Assembly (NCBI RefSeq): GCF_014857905.1
Contig: NZ_JACYXE010000007.1
Span: 124,001 to 188,000, forward strand
Length of the DNA stretch: 64,000 nt
Source: Agilicoccus flavus
GTDB lineage: Bacteria > Actinomycetota > Actinomycetes > Actinomycetales > Dermatophilaceae
Direction: 5' to 3'
The stretch's first letter is position 1; each line of letters starts with the position of its first letter. Of the stretch, positions 31,213 through 39,239 are shown piece after piece. Below the pieces are notes generated by a model. That model saw nothing but the letters and a program-made list of their open reading frames with translations. It was not told where the DNA came from and searched no databases. A program made the translations under genes and the position numbers.

Positions 31213-32328
31213 ATGACGAGCAGCGACGCCCTCTCACCCGTCCGTCTCCGCCGCGCCCTCGACGCGGTGCCGGCGTACCGGCCGGGGAAGGCGCCGACGG
31301 TGCTCGAGGGCGTCGACGCCTACAAGATGAGCAGCAACGAGAACCCCTACCCGCCGCTGCCGTCCGTGATCGACGTCGTCCGTGACGCCGTCACGGGCAT
31401 GAACCGCTACCCCGACGCCAGGATGGTCCCGCTCCGCGAGCGCATCGCCGACGCGTGCGGCGTCACGGCCGACGAGGTCGTCACCGGGGCCGGCAGCTCG
31501 GGCGTGCTCGGCCAGATCATGGGCGCCGTCGTCGAGGAGGGTGACGAGGTCGTCTACGCGTGGCGGTCCTTCGAGCTGTACCCGATCCTCGTCTCGCTCG
31601 CGGGCGCCCGTTCGGTCCAAGTGCCGCTCACCGCCGACGCGCGGCACGACCTGTCCCGCATGGCCGGCGCCGTCACGGCGTCGACGAGCCTCGTCATCGT
31701 CTGCAGCCCGAACAACCCGACCGGCCCGGCGGTCCGGGCGGCCGAGCTGGAGGAGTTCCTCGCGCGGGTGCCGCGCGACGTCATGGTCGTCCTCGACGAG
31801 GCCTACCTCGAGTTCGTCGTCGCCGACGACGCCCCCGACGCGATGGCCCTGTACCGCAGCCACAAGAACCTCGTCGTGCTGCGCACGTTCAGCAAGGCGT
31901 ACGGCCTGGCCGGGCTGCGGATCGGTTACGCGATCGCCCGGCCTGCCATCGCCGACGCCCTGCGCAAGGCGGGGCTGCCGTTCGCCGTGACCACCGCCGG
32001 CCAGGAGGCCGCCAAGGCGAGCCTGGACGCGCGCGACGAGCTCGGCGTCCGGGTCAAGGAGATCGTCGGCGAGCGCGGCCGGCTCGTCGACGGCCTGCGT
32101 GAACAGGGCTGGGACGTGCCCGACACCGAGGCGAACTTCGTCTGGGTGCCCCTGGGCGCCGACGCGCTCGCGTTCGTCGAGGCGGCCGACGCGGCCGGCC
32201 TGTCCGTGCGCGGCTTCCCGCGCGAGGGCGTGCGCGTCTCGGTCGACGTCCCGGAAGCGAACTCGCGCCTCCTGCAGGTGGCGGCCGCGTTCCGCGCGGA
32301 GCGCGCCGACGGTCCGACCGCCGGCTGA
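31213..32328 (+). CDS. hisC: Histidinol-phosphate / aromatic aminotransferase
   Basis: A 371-residue fold-type I PLP enzyme. SSNENPYPP (about 38-46), SPNNPTGP (about 160), DEAYLEFV (about 193) and FSKAYGLAGLRIGY (about 221) with the PLP-binding Lys are the HisC signature blocks. It transfers an amino group between glutamate and imidazole-acetol phosphate or aromatic 2-oxoacids. The gene is not in a his operon, and actinobacteria commonly carry a second HisC-like enzyme (Pat/AroJ) for phenylalanine and tyrosine formation, so that role is equally likely. The ATG is supported by the -10 box 7 bp upstream. Confidence 0.88.
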   Translation: MTSSDALSPVRLRRALDAVPAYRPGKAPTVLEGVDAYKMSSNENPYPPLPSVIDVVRDAVTGMNRYPDARMVPLRERIADACGVTADEVVTGAGSSGVLGQIMGAVVEEGDEVVYAWRSFELYPILVSLAGARSVQVPLTADARHDLSRMAGAVTASTSLVIVCSPNNPTGPAVRAAELEEFLARVPRDVMVVLDEAYLEFVVADDAPDAMALYRSHKNLVVLRTFSKAYGLAGLRIGYAIARPAIADALRKAGLPFAVTTAGQEAAKASLDARDELGVRVKEIVGERGRLVDGLREQGWDVPDTEANFVWVPLGADALAFVEAADAAGLSVRGFPREGVRVSVDVPEANSRLLQVAAAFRAERADGPTAG

Positions 32329-32359
32329 GGAGCGGGTCGAAAGCTGCCTCGGTATCAGC

Positions 32360-32408
32360 TCCGAGCCGCCTCAGAGCTCGCGGGGAGCCTGTTCCGAGCC
32401 GCCTCAGA
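32360..32408. repeat. 16-bp direct repeat TCCGAGCCGCCTCAGA, two copies
   Basis: Copies at 32360-32375 and 32393-32408, 33 bp apart, between convergent genes; a degenerate third precedes them. The first 13 bases recur at about 22115 inside the degraded inverted-repeat element. No function is evident. Confidence 0.6.
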
Positions 32409-32916
32409 ACCGGTCGAGGTCGTCGAGTTCTCGGGGCCCCGGGGTGTAGGGCTCGTCGCCGTGCTCGAGGACGACCCTCCAGCGCCCGACCGCGTACCCG
32501 GTGAAGGCGCACGCGAGAGCGATGAGCAGCAGCGCATCCACCACGGGTCGCCACCCGCTCACGACCGCGAGGCCGTCCTGCACGCGCACGGGCAGGCGCT
32601 CACCGACCGTGACGTCGAAGAGCCCGCTGCGGACGAGGTCGGCGTCGGCCAGCACGCCGTCCGAGGTCGCGTACCGGACCCGGCAGTGCCGGGCGAGGTC
32701 GGCGCCGGGGCACGAGACGATCTCCCCCTGCGAGGCGTGCACCCCCTCCGGGGGCGGCGAGAGCGCGTACAGCGCCTCGCCGACGCGGGGGACGGCGAAG
32801 AGCCACAGGAGGATCGCGCATCCGGCGACGACCATGAGGGTCACCGTCTTGACGGCGAGCGACCCCTGTCCCCGGGAACGGTCCGCCGCCGACAGGCGTG
32901 ACGGACCAGGGCTCAT
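32404..32916 (-). CDS. DUF3592-like small membrane protein
   Basis: A 170-residue protein with two transmembrane helices (about residues 20-42 and 125-147) flanking an extracytoplasmic domain with two cysteines (SCPGADLARHC), which could form a disulfide. The domain pattern VRYATSDGVLADADLV ... GERLPVRVQDG ... VVSGWRP resembles DUF3592, in which a conserved Y..P.DP-like segment lies between two helices. Function unknown. The start is ATG at 32916; further in-frame codons upstream have no ribosome site. It is convergent with hisC and divergent from the 2-oxoacid dehydrogenase operon. Confidence 0.75.
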   Translation of the reverse strand: MSPGPSRLSAADRSRGQGSLAVKTVTLMVVAGCAILLWLFAVPRVGEALYALSPPPEGVHASQGEIVSCPGADLARHCRVRYATSDGVLADADLVRSGLFDVTVGERLPVRVQDGLAVVSGWRPVVDALLLIALACAFTGYAVGRWRVVLEHGDEPYTPGPRELDDLDRF

Positions 32917-33240
32917 GCTCGGCCTATCGACCGCGGCGCGGCCGACCTGACCTGCTCCGATGTGACGGTGGAGACACGGGTGCGACCCGCCGCCACCGAT
33001 GCCGCCGGGGCGCTTCGACCACCCGGCGGGATCTCCCGCAGGTGGGCGCCCGGAGCGTCGGGCCGCCCATGTCGACCCCGGCGCCCGGCCGCGGCGGGTA
33101 CCGTGACGCACAGGGCAGCGTCGTCCGACCGGTGACGCGCCCTTCCGTCCCCGTCGGCGCGCCGGCGCGGTGGCGTAGTGCAGTTCCGGCCCGCGGCGGC
33201 GACCCTGCCCGCGCCGGTCGACCACGACGAAGGAGTACGT
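32917..33240. other. Intergenic region upstream of the 2-oxoacid dehydrogenase operon
   Basis: 324 bp without a supported gene. TACCGT (about 33098) and TAGTGC (about 33175) are possible -10 boxes for the bkd operon. The ribosome site GAAGGAG precedes the GTG at 33241. I find no clear operator palindrome. Confidence 0.4.
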
Positions 33241-34449
33241 GTGACCGACAGCGACGTCGTCCCCGAGCAGGCTGCGGCCGCGTTCGGGGTGACCCACCAC
33301 GAGAACGTCATCGGCACCCCGAAGATCCTCTCCGACGGTGGCCCCGAGACCATCCGGTTCATCGATCAGGACGGCCACCGGATCCGCAACGAGGTGAACC
33401 TGCCGTACGACAAGTACGTCGACGCGCTCACCGAGGAGGACGGCCGCCGCCTCTACCGCGACATGGCGCTCATCCGTCGGTTCGACGCCGAGGGCACGGC
33501 GCTGCAGCGGCAGGGCGAGCTCGGCCTGTGGCCGGGGCTGCTCGGCCAGGAGGCGGCCCAGGTCGGCATCGGCCGCGCCATGCGCCCCCAGGACTACGCG
33601 TTCCCCAGCTATCGCGAGCACGGTGTCGCGTGGTGCCGGGACGTCGACCCGGTCAACCTGCTCGGCATGTTCCGGGGCGTCAACAACGGCGGCTGGGACC
33701 CGAACGAGAAGAACTTCCACCTCTACACGATCGTCATCGGCAACCAGGCCCTCCACGCCGTCGGGTACGCGATGGGCGTGCAGCGCGACGGGGCCGTCGG
33801 CACCGGCGACCCCGACCGCGACACCGCGGTCGTCACGTTCTTCGGTGACGGCGCGACGAGCCAGGGCGACATCAACGAGTCGTTCGTCTTCGCCGCCGTC
33901 AACCAGAGCCCCATCGTCTTCTTCTGCCAGAACAACCAGTGGGCGATCTCCGAGCCGAACGAGCGGCAGACGCGGATCCCGCTCTACCAGCGGGCCCGCG
34001 GCTTCGGGTTCCCCGGCGTCCGCGTCGACGGCAACGACGTCCTCGCGACGTACGCCGTCTCGATGCACGCGCTCGACGAGGCCCGGAGCGGCCAGGGCCC
34101 GTTCCTCATCGAGGCGTACACGTACCGGATGGGCGCGCACACGACCTCCGACGACCCGACGAAGTACCGCGACTCGGCCGAGCTCGACATCTGGCGCGAG
34201 CGCGACCCCCTCCTGCGGCTCAAGTCGTTCCTCCTCTCCCTGCACGAGACCGAGCAGGCGTTCTTCGACGAGGTCGACCGCGAGGCCGACGAGCTCGCGG
34301 CGCGCATCCGCACGGCCTGCCAGGAGATGCCGGACCCGCCCCACTCCCAGATGTTCGACCGGGTCTACGTCGAGCCGCACGCGGGCCTCGAGAAGGAGCG
34401 CGACGAGTTCGTCGCCTACCAGGCCGGTTTCGAGGGTGAGGGGAACTGA
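33241..34449 (+). CDS. bkdA: 2-oxoacid dehydrogenase E1 component, alpha subunit
   Basis: A 402-residue thiamine-diphosphate enzyme subunit. The ThDP motif starts GDGATSQGDINE (about residue 202) and ends NNQWAIS (about 231). YRMGAHTTSDDPTKYR near 300 is the phosphorylation-loop-like segment typical of branched-chain type E1alpha. With E1beta it decarboxylates branched-chain 2-oxoacids (or pyruvate) and hands the acyl group to the lipoyl domains of E2. The start GTG has GAAGGAG 6-7 bp upstream. First gene of the operon, 2 bp before E1beta. Branched-chain versus pyruvate specificity is inferred from the E1alpha/E1beta split and the HTTSDD motif. Confidence 0.92.
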   Translation: MTDSDVVPEQAAAAFGVTHHENVIGTPKILSDGGPETIRFIDQDGHRIRNEVNLPYDKYVDALTEEDGRRLYRDMALIRRFDAEGTALQRQGELGLWPGLLGQEAAQVGIGRAMRPQDYAFPSYREHGVAWCRDVDPVNLLGMFRGVNNGGWDPNEKNFHLYTIVIGNQALHAVGYAMGVQRDGAVGTGDPDRDTAVVTFFGDGATSQGDINESFVFAAVNQSPIVFFCQNNQWAISEPNERQTRIPLYQRARGFGFPGVRVDGNDVLATYAVSMHALDEARSGQGPFLIEAYTYRMGAHTTSDDPTKYRDSAELDIWRERDPLLRLKSFLLSLHETEQAFFDEVDREADELAARIRTACQEMPDPPHSQMFDRVYVEPHAGLEKERDEFVAYQAGFEGEGN

Positions 34450-34451
34450 CG

Positions 34452-35456
34452 ATGACGACCACCGCTTCGTCCACGGGCACCAGGCTCACGCTCGCGAAGG
34501 GCATCACCGCCGGCCTGCGCCGCGCGATGGAGAACGACCCCAAGGTCCTCGTCATGGGTGAGGACGTCGGCCGCCTCGGCGGCGTCTTCCGCGTCACCGA
34601 GGGACTGCAGAAGGACTTCGGCGAGGACCGCGTCATCGACACCCCGCTCGCGGAGTCGGGCATCGTCGGGACCGCCATCGGTCTCGCGCTGCGGGGCTAC
34701 CGGCCCGTCGTCGAGATCCAGTTCGACGGGTTCGTCTACCCGGCGTTCGACCACATCACGAGCCAGGTCGCGAAGATGTACGCCCGCTCCCTCGGCCACG
34801 TGACGCTGCCCATGGTCATCCGCATCCCGTGCGGCGGCGGCATCGGCGCGGTCGAGCACCACTCCGAGAGCAACGAGAGCTACTTCCTGCACAGCGCCGG
34901 CCTGCGGGTCGTCGCCTGCAGCAACGCCGAGGACTCGTACTGGATGATCCAGCAGGCCGTCGCCACCGACGACCCGGTCATCTTCTTCGAGCCCAAGCGC
35001 CGCTACCACGACAAGATGGTCGTCGACACGAGCGCGTCGGCCGCTCCCCGCGGCCTGTACGAGGCCGTCGTCGCGCGACCCGGCGAGCACGTGACCGTCG
35101 CCTGCTACGGCCCGATGGTCAAGACGTGCCTGCAGGCCGCGGAGGCGGCCGGCCAGGAGGGCACGTCGATCGAGGTCGTCGACCTGCGGGGGCTCAACCC
35201 GCTCGACACGGAGACGCTGTTCGCGTCGGTGCGCAAGACGGGCCGGCTCGTCGTCGTCCACGAGGCGTCGCAGTTCCTCGGCTTCGGCGCCGAGATCTCC
35301 GCCCAGGTCACGCAGGAGTGCTTCTACCACCTCGAGGCGCCGGTGCTGCGGGTGACGGGCTACTCGACGCCGTACCCGGCCAGCAAGCTCGAGGAGCTGT
35401 TCCTGCCCGATCTCGACCGCGTGCTCGACGGTGTCGACCGCGCGCTCGCGTACTGA
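34452..35456 (+). CDS. bkdB: 2-oxoacid dehydrogenase E1 component, beta subunit
   Basis: A 334-residue subunit completing the E1 heterotetramer. MGEDVGRLGGVFRVTEGL (about 36-53), DTPLAESGIVG (about 65) and EIQFDGFVYPAFDHI are the transketolase-like pyrimidine-binding blocks; the C-terminal domain has EVVDLRGLNPLD (about 243) and VVHEASQFLGFGAEI. Length and motifs match BkdB/PdhB. It begins 2 bp after the E1alpha stop, with GAGGGGAAC overlapping that gene's end as ribosome site, so the two are translationally linked. Confidence 0.93.
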   Translation: MTTTASSTGTRLTLAKGITAGLRRAMENDPKVLVMGEDVGRLGGVFRVTEGLQKDFGEDRVIDTPLAESGIVGTAIGLALRGYRPVVEIQFDGFVYPAFDHITSQVAKMYARSLGHVTLPMVIRIPCGGGIGAVEHHSESNESYFLHSAGLRVVACSNAEDSYWMIQQAVATDDPVIFFEPKRRYHDKMVVDTSASAAPRGLYEAVVARPGEHVTVACYGPMVKTCLQAAEAAGQEGTSIEVVDLRGLNPLDTETLFASVRKTGRLVVVHEASQFLGFGAEISAQVTQECFYHLEAPVLRVTGYSTPYPASKLEELFLPDLDRVLDGVDRALAY

Positions 35457-35465
35457 GGAGTCGGC

Positions 35466-37328
35466 ATGGCCGTCAAGACGTTCAACCTGCCGGATCCGGG
35501 CGAGGGCCTGACCGAGGCCGAGATCGTGTCGTGGAAGGTCGCCGTCGGCGACACGGTGAGGGTCAACGACGTCGTCGTCGAGATCGAGACGAGCAAGTCG
35601 CTCGTCGAGCTGCCCATCCCGTGGGAGGGCACGATCACCGAGCTGCTCGTCGCCGAGGGCACCGAGGTGGAGGTCGGGGCGCCGATCATCCGTGTGGAGG
35701 TCGCCGGCGCCGACGCCCCTGCTCCTCCGCGCAGCGACAGCCCTCCGCCGCCGGTGCCCGCCCCCTCCGGACCCAGCACCGGCGGGGCGCCGTCGAGCGG
35801 CCCGGCCGGCGGTGCGACGCGCACGTTCGCCCTGCCGGATCCGGGTGAGGGCCTGACCGAGGCCGAGATCGTGTCGTGGAAGGTCGCCGCCGGTGACGCG
35901 GTGCAGGTCAACGACGTCGTCGTCGAGATCGAGACGAGCAAGTCGCTCGTGGAGCTGCCCATCCCGTGGGAGGGCACGATCGGCGAGCTGCTCGTCGCCG
36001 AGGGCGACACCGTCGAGGTCGGCGCCCCCATCGTCACCGTCGTCGTCGCCGGGGCCGATCCCGCGGCCGCGTCCGCCGGGCCGATCGCCACGAGCCCGAG
36101 CGACGAGGCGAAGCGGGAGCCGAACCTCGTGGGCTACGGCGCGATCGCCGGGTCGACGACCCGCCGGGCCCGGAAGGGACGCGGAGCTCCGGGAGCGCCC
36201 GCCGCCTCGGCCGCGCCCGCCGCGACGCCGGCCGCACCGGTCTCCGACGTGCCGCCGCCCGCTCCCGACGCCCCGCCGCCGCACCCCGCCGCGTCGGGGC
36301 ACTCGCCGGCGCCGGCGCCCGTCGAGTCGGTGGCCGCGGCCGCGCCGGCCCCGGTGCCGGTCGCCGGGGTGGACCCCTCGGCCTCGGGTGGCGTCCCGCG
36401 GACGGGCTCGGGCCGGCCGCTGGCCAAGCCCCCGGTGCGCAAGTACGCGAAGGATCGCGGGGTCGACCTCGCGGCCGTGCCCGGATCGGGGCCCGACGGG
36501 ATCGTGTCGCGCGAGGACGTCGACGCGTTCCTCGCCGGCGGCGCCCCGACCCCCTCGACCGACGCCCCCGCGGCCGTGCCCACGAGTGCATCCCCACCGA
36601 CCGCCGAGCGCGAGACCCGCATCCCGGTCAAGGGGGTGCGGAAGATGACGGCGCAGGCGATGAGCGGGTCGGCGTTCACCGCGCCGCACGTGACGGAGTT
36701 CGTGACGATCGACATGACCGCGTCGATGGAGCTCGTCGAGCGGCTGAAGGCCGACCGGGAGTTCCGCGACGTCAAGGTGAGCCCGCTGTTGCTCGTCGCG
36801 AAGGCGCTGCTCCTCGCGTGCCGGCGCAATCCCGGCGTCAACGCCACGTGGATCGACGAGGCCGACGGATCGGCGACCGTCGTCCAGAAGAACTACGTCA
36901 GCCTCGGCATCGCGGCCGCGACCCCGCGGGGCCTCATCGTCCCGAACATCAAGGACGCCGACCGGATGACCCTGCGTGAGCTGGCCGACGCGATGGCCGC
37001 CCTCGTCGACACCGCCCGCTCCGGGCGGACCCAGCCGGCCGACATGTCGGGCGGGTCGATCACCATCACGAACGTCGGCGTCTTCGGCGTGGACACGGGC
37101 ACCCCGATCATCAACCCGGGGGAGGCCGCGATCCTCTGCTTCGGTGCGGTGCGCCGGATGCCCTGGGTCGTCGGCGCCGGGGCCGACGAGCGGATCGAGC
37201 CGCGCTGGGTCACCCAGCTCGGGCTGAGCTTCGACCACCGCCTCATCGACGGCGACCTCGGCTCGCGGTTCCTCGCCGACATCGCCGCGATCCTGCACGA
37301 CCCGGCCAAGGGACTCGTCTGGGGCTGA
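35466..37328 (+). CDS. bkdC: Dihydrolipoamide acyltransferase E2 with two lipoyl domains
   Basis: A 620-residue E2 core subunit. Two lipoyl domains, at about 3-80 and 118-195, each carry EIETSKSLVELP with the lipoylated Lys at 44 and 159. Pro/Ala-rich linkers follow, then the E1/E3-binding domain (about 315-355; LAKPPVRKYAKDRGVDL) and the catalytic domain (about 380-620) ending with SFDHRLIDGD, where His and Asp are catalytic. It moves the acyl group from E1 to CoA. A dihydrolipoyl dehydrogenase (E3) gene is not in this operon. The two lipoyl domains are almost identical even at DNA level. A strong hairpin terminates the operon. Confidence 0.95.
   Translation: MAVKTFNLPDPGEGLTEAEIVSWKVAVGDTVRVNDVVVEIETSKSLVELPIPWEGTITELLVAEGTEVEVGAPIIRVEVAGADAPAPPRSDSPPPPVPAPSGPSTGGAPSSGPAGGATRTFALPDPGEGLTEAEIVSWKVAAGDAVQVNDVVVEIETSKSLVELPIPWEGTIGELLVAEGDTVEVGAPIVTVVVAGADPAAASAGPIATSPSDEAKREPNLVGYGAIAGSTTRRARKGRGAPGAPAASAAPAATPAAPVSDVPPPAPDAPPPHPAASGHSPAPAPVESVAAAAPAPVPVAGVDPSASGGVPRTGSGRPLAKPPVRKYAKDRGVDLAAVPGSGPDGIVSREDVDAFLAGGAPTPSTDAPAAVPTSASPPTAERETRIPVKGVRKMTAQAMSGSAFTAPHVTEFVTIDMTASMELVERLKADREFRDVKVSPLLLVAKALLLACRRNPGVNATWIDEADGSATVVQKNYVSLGIAAATPRGLIVPNIKDADRMTLRELADAMAALVDTARSGRTQPADMSGGSITITNVGVFGVDTGTPIINPGEAAILCFGAVRRMPWVVGAGADERIEPRWVTQLGLSFDHRLIDGDLGSRFLADIAAILHDPAKGLVWG
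35486..36008 (+). repeat. Duplicated lipoyl-domain DNA (178-bp units, 345 bp apart)
   Basis: 35486-35663 and 35831-36008 differ at about nine positions (roughly 95 % identity), including many identical synonymous sites. This indicates a recent duplication or ongoing gene conversion within the E2 gene. Confidence 0.9.
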
Positions 37329-37345
37329 GCGAGGCCTCCTCGCCC

Positions 37346-37383
37346 GCGGCCGGGGCCGCCACCGACGTAGCGGCCCCGGCCGC
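37346..37383 (+). terminator. Terminator of the bkd operon
   Basis: Perfect 14-bp stem GCGGCCGGGGCCGC / GCGGCCCCGGCCGC with a 10-base loop, between convergent bkdC and gpx. Confidence 0.85.
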
Positions 37384-37444
37384 TGTGCGGACCGACGGCG
37401 GCGATGGAGGATGGCCGACGCTGACGGCGGTGCGCGGGCCACGG

Positions 37445-37927
37445 TCAGGCCGCGAGGGCCTTCTCGATCGCGTCGCGCATCGTGGCGGGCTCGGTCTGCG
37501 GGGCGAAGCGTTCGATGACGCGGCCCTGCCGGTCGACGAGGAACTTGGTGAAGTTCCACTTGATGGCGTCGCCGAGCACGCCGCCCTTCTCCTGGCGCAG
37601 CCACCGCCACACCGGGTGGGCGTCGCGCCCGTTGACGTCGACCTTGGCGAACATCGGGAAGGTCACGCCGTAGTTCGCCCGGCAGAACTCCTTCACCTCG
37701 GAGTCGGAACCCGGCTCCTGGTGCGCGAACTGGTTGCAGGGGAAGCCGAGGACGACGAGGCCGCGGTCGGCGTACTCGTCGTACAGCGCCTGCAGACCCT
37801 CGTACTGGGGCGTGAGCCCGCACTTGCTCGCCGTGTTGACGACGATCGCGACCTGGCCGGCGTAGTCGGACAGCCGGCGGGTGTCGCCGCGCAGCGTCGT
37901 GGCCTCGAAGTCGTGCAGGGTGCTCAT
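37445..37927 (-). CDS. Glutathione peroxidase family protein (Cys type)
   Basis: A 160-residue thioredoxin-fold peroxidase. The catalytic triad is seen as Cys in NTASKCGLT (about 36, replacing selenocysteine), Gln in FPCNQFAHQEPG (about 70) and Trp/Asn in KWNFTKFL (about 123-126). Such Cys-type enzymes are normally reduced by thioredoxin; the CNQF block supplies a further Cys. It reduces hydrogen and organic peroxides. It is the last gene of the ohrR-ohr-gpx operon, its ATG overlapping the ohr stop by one base, so it is under the organic-peroxide repressor. Confidence 0.92.
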   Translation of the reverse strand: MSTLHDFEATTLRGDTRRLSDYAGQVAIVVNTASKCGLTPQYEGLQALYDEYADRGLVVLGFPCNQFAHQEPGSDSEVKEFCRANYGVTFPMFAKVDVNGRDAHPVWRWLRQEKGGVLGDAIKWNFTKFLVDRQGRVIERFAPQTEPATMRDAIEKALAA

Positions 37928-38367
37928 CAGTCCTCCACCACCGTGACGGTGACGTCGACGTTCCCGCGGGTCGCGTTGCTGTAGGGGCAGACCTCGTGGG
38001 CCCGGTCGGCGAGCTGCTGCGCCTGCTCGTGGGGGAGGTCGGGCACGACGACCTCGAGCGTCACCGCGAGGCCGAAGCCGCCGGCGTCGTTCGGGCCGAT
38101 GCCCACTCGGGCGCCCACGCTCGAGTCGCCGAGCGAGGCCTTGGCCTCTCGCGCCACCATCTGCAGCGCGGAGTGGAAGCAGGCGGCGTAGCCGGCGGCG
38201 AAGAGCAGCTCGGGGTTGGCGGCTCCGCCCGCCCCGCCGGCTCCGCCCGCCCCGCCCATCTCCTTCGGGACGGCGAGGTCGAGGTCGAGCACGCCGTCGG
38301 GCGTGCGGACGTGGCCGTCGCGGCCCGCTCCGGTCGCGAGGGCGTCTGCGGTGTAGATGACGTTCAC
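37927..38367 (-). CDS. ohr: Organic hydroperoxide resistance protein, OsmC/Ohr family
   Basis: A 146-residue OsmC-fold peroxidase. The two redox cysteines are in AGYAACFHSAL (about 61) and EVCPYSNATRGN (about 126). It reduces fatty-acid and other organic hydroperoxides using lipoylated protein as electron donor, fitting the nearby lipoyl-bearing E2. Residues 37-51 include MGGAGGAGGAGGAAN, encoded by two 18-bp repeats, a flexible insertion not usual in Ohr. The start ATG at 38367 overlaps the ohrR stop by 4 bp. Confidence 0.93.
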   Translation of the reverse strand: MNVIYTADALATGAGRDGHVRTPDGVLDLDLAVPKEMGGAGGAGGAGGAANPELLFAAGYAACFHSALQMVAREAKASLGDSSVGARVGIGPNDAGGFGLAVTLEVVVPDLPHEQAQQLADRAHEVCPYSNATRGNVDVTVTVVED

Positions 38368-38810
38368 GGTGTTCCTCCGTCTGATCGAGGGGTGGAGTTC
38401 ACGAGGGCCCGCGCGAGGTCGCGCAGGGCCCCGAGCTGTTCGGGTCCGAGGTCGACCTGCCCGGCGAGGCAGTCCTGCACCTGGCCCGCGCGGTCGCGCA
38501 GCGCATCGCCCTGAGGGGTGAGCAGGATCTCGACGCGGCGGCCATCGGGGTCGTCGCGGCGTCGCGTGACCAGCCCGCGCTGCTCGAGGCGCCGCAACAG
38601 GGGCGAGAGGGTGCCGCTGTCGAGATGCAGTCGCTCGCCGAGCTCACCGACGCCGACCCCGTCGCGCTCCCAGAGCGCGAGCATGACGAGGTACTGCGGA
38701 TAGGTCAGGCCGAGGTCGTCGAGCGCGGGCCGGTAGGCCTGCTGCACCCGCCGCGACGCCGCGTAGAGCGCGAAGCAGAGCTGGTGGTCGAGGGCGAGAT
38801 CCGGCTGCAC
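38364..38810 (-). CDS. ohrR: MarR family organic-peroxide repressor
   Basis: A 148-residue MarR-type winged helix protein. LDHQLCFALYAASR near the N-terminus contains the peroxide-sensing Cys conserved in OhrR, with the partnering tyrosines in ALYAAS and QAYRPALDDLGLTYPQYL. The HTH is VGELGERLHLDSGTLSPLLRRL, followed by the wing TRRRDDPDGRR. The start is placed at GTG 38810, since a further GTG at 38828 would begin inside the operator. Oxidation of the Cys by organic peroxides releases the palindrome just upstream and induces ohr and gpx. Confidence 0.92.
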   Translation of the reverse strand: MQPDLALDHQLCFALYAASRRVQQAYRPALDDLGLTYPQYLVMLALWERDGVGVGELGERLHLDSGTLSPLLRRLEQRGLVTRRRDDPDGRRVEILLTPQGDALRDRAGQVQDCLAGQVDLGPEQLGALRDLARALVNSTPRSDGGTP

Positions 38811-38817
38811 CCCATAA

Positions 38818-38848
38818 AGATTGCACACAACTGAGTTGCGTGCAATCT
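38818..38848. promoter_or_regulatory. OhrR operator palindrome
   Basis: AGATTGCACACAACT-G-AGTTGCGTGCAATCT: 15-bp arms matching at 14 positions, ending 8 bp before the ohrR GTG. It would cover the promoter of the operon. Confidence 0.8.
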
Positions 38849-38860
38849 AGCTGGCCCGAC

Positions 38861-38935
38861 GACGTCGGGCGTGCGGACGTCGGGCGTGCGGACGTCGGGC
38901 GTGCGGACGTCGGGCGTGCGCACGTCGGGCTTGCG
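38861..38935. repeat. 15-bp tandem repeat GACGTCGGGCGTGCG, five copies
   Basis: Four identical units (38861, 38876, 38891, 38906) and a fifth with two changes (38921). Each contains the palindrome GACGTC. It lies directly upstream of the OhrR operator. No open frame here resembles a protein. Confidence 0.9.
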
Positions 38936-39003
38936 CACGCGGTCCCGGCCGATGCTCGTCGCCGCCGGGTCGCTGCTGCGGGGAATCGCGACCGGGCCAG
39001 GTC

Positions 39004-39115
39004 GAGTTTTCACGACAACTGCACTGCCTTTGGAGCCGCCGTTTTCATCGCTGCTGGTCACAGGGTCGGCGCTCGGGGCGGCGCGCCATTGGCAGTGCAG
39101 TTGTCGTGAAAACTC
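39004..39115. mobile_element. 112-bp element with perfect 25-bp terminal inverted repeats (MITE-like)
   Basis: The ends 39004-39028 and 39091-39115 are exact reverse complements (GAGTTTTCACGACAACTGCA then CTGCC). The 62-bp interior is GC-rich and encodes nothing. Flanks (CAGGTC and GGGCAC) show no clear target duplication. A diverged relative lies at 22047-22155. The form suits a miniature inverted-repeat transposable element or a large REP-like palindrome; no transposase is in the window. The remaining 39116-39239 shows no gene. Confidence 0.7.
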
Positions 39116-39239
39116 GGGCACCGTCGGTCCGAACCCGGGTGACCGGACCCGCAGGCGGGCGATCCGACGAGTGTGCCGACGACCGGTTCCGTGCCGGACC
39201 GCCGCGCGGGCGGTGTGGGCCCTGCCGGCGGCCCCGGGA

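Noticed and set aside
34416-37823. A 1135-codon open frame on the minus strand
   Set aside because: Antisense to the E1beta and E2 genes; repetitive, charged product mirrors the lipoyl-domain duplication.
38861-38935. CRISPR array
   Set aside because: Units are 15 bp and contiguous without spacers; a simple tandem repeat. No cas genes anywhere in the window.
39004-39115. Rho-independent terminator as sole explanation of the inverted repeat
   Set aside because: The arms are 62 bp apart, lie 120 bp from the nearest gene end and recur in diverged form elsewhere, which fits a mobile element better.
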